Of a DNA stretch of 6,952 bases, positions 6,672-6,952 are shown piece after piece. The position numbers and the translations under genes are program-made. Below the pieces are notes generated by a model. It saw nothing but the letters and a program-made list of their open reading frames with translations, searched no databases and had not been told where the DNA came from. The stretch is from Verrucomicrobiota bacterium (GTDB taxonomy: Bacteria; Verrucomicrobiota; Verrucomicrobiia; Chthoniobacterales; UBA10450), in the NCBI GenBank assembly GCA_003218345.1, contig QHNF01000087.1, forward strand, positions 1 to 6,952, in the 5' to 3' direction. Position 1 is the first letter of the stretch, and every line of letters begins with the position of its first letter.

Positions 6672-6952
6672 CTCCGACGCGCGAACGCTATGGCCTGCTG
6701 CTCACAGCGCTCGCGCCGGTCATTCCGCAAATTCTCGGGAGCGCGTTCAACATTTGGTACAACACGACAGTTATTGAGCCGTTGCTCACTTCACCTGCGT
6801 TGAAGCAGCGTTTCTTCGAGACGGTCGTGCTTTACAATACGGTTGTCTATCCGATCGGCGTCTTCTTCTGGCTCAAACGAATTTTCTCGTTTCGCGATCT
6901 GTTTCATCGTCTCCGCGCCGGAACGGCAACCGATTCTGCATCGCTCACCCAG
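6668..6952 (+). CDS. Membrane protein with two N-terminal helices, 3'-truncated by window edge
   Basis: The frame is open to the window end, giving 95 residues from ATG 6668. That ATG overlaps the MBL gene's TGA as ATGA, the usual translational-coupling arrangement; ATG 6650 is in frame but would overlap by 22 bases. Hydrophobic stretches lie at about 8-28 and 50-68, with a short loop between them containing FNIWYNTTVIEP, then a basic segment (RIFSFRDLFHRLR). This looks like the membrane anchor or sensor part of a larger protein, for example a signalling enzyme, but the catalytic part is outside the window and I do not recognise the family. Confidence 0.65.
   Translation, partial: MTPTRERYGLLLTALAPVIPQILGSAFNIWYNTTVIEPLLTSPALKQRFFETVVLYNTVVYPIGVFFWLKRIFSFRDLFHRLRAGTATDSASLTQ

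Overview
The window reads as ordinary chromosomal DNA from a Gram-negative-type soil or environmental bacterium. Base composition is moderate. There are no mobile elements, tRNAs, rRNAs or CRISPR repeats that I can see. Start codons are mixed (ATG, GTG, TTG) and most genes lack a clear Shine-Dalgarno sequence. Protein style (a CDP-paratose 2-epimerase-like SDR, glycosyltransferases, an exported MBL-fold hydrolase) would fit Verrucomicrobiota or Acidobacteriota, but this is an impression and not a phylogenetic result.

Left part (1-1687, + strand): the 3' part of a 6-phosphogluconolactonase gene (pentose phosphate pathway), whose C-terminal end looks frameshifted, is followed by a GTG-started NAD-dependent sugar-nucleotide epimerase/dehydratase. 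The epimerase carries Phe where the catalytic Tyr of the SDR YxxxK motif is expected. Terminator-like hairpins follow the probable original end of the first gene and the stop of the second.

Middle (1688-5177, + strand): a 270-base gap with a direct repeat and an imperfect inverted repeat leads into a fusion protein (class I SAM methyltransferase plus GT2 polyprenyl-phosphate sugar transferase). About 70 bases later comes a GT39/ArnT-like GT-C membrane glycosyltransferase. Read together with the epimerase, these could form a small glycan pathway: an NDP-sugar is made, loaded onto polyprenyl phosphate, and transferred on the periplasmic side by the GT-C enzyme. A roughly 20-base imperfect repeat sits at both edges of the GT-C gene.

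Right part (5178-6952): a convergent, minus-strand gene encodes a small zinc-ribbon plus membrane protein. A divergent intergenic region has a good -35/-10 pair. It precedes an exported MBL-fold hydrolase gene interrupted by an in-frame TGA, where a Trp codon (TGG) is the natural reading. That gene overlaps by ATGA the start of a two-helix membrane protein that runs off the window.

No clearly new defence or mobile system is visible. The most notable points are the TGA-interrupted hydrolase, the Phe-for-Tyr epimerase, and the methyltransferase-GT2 fusion next to its probable GT-C partner.
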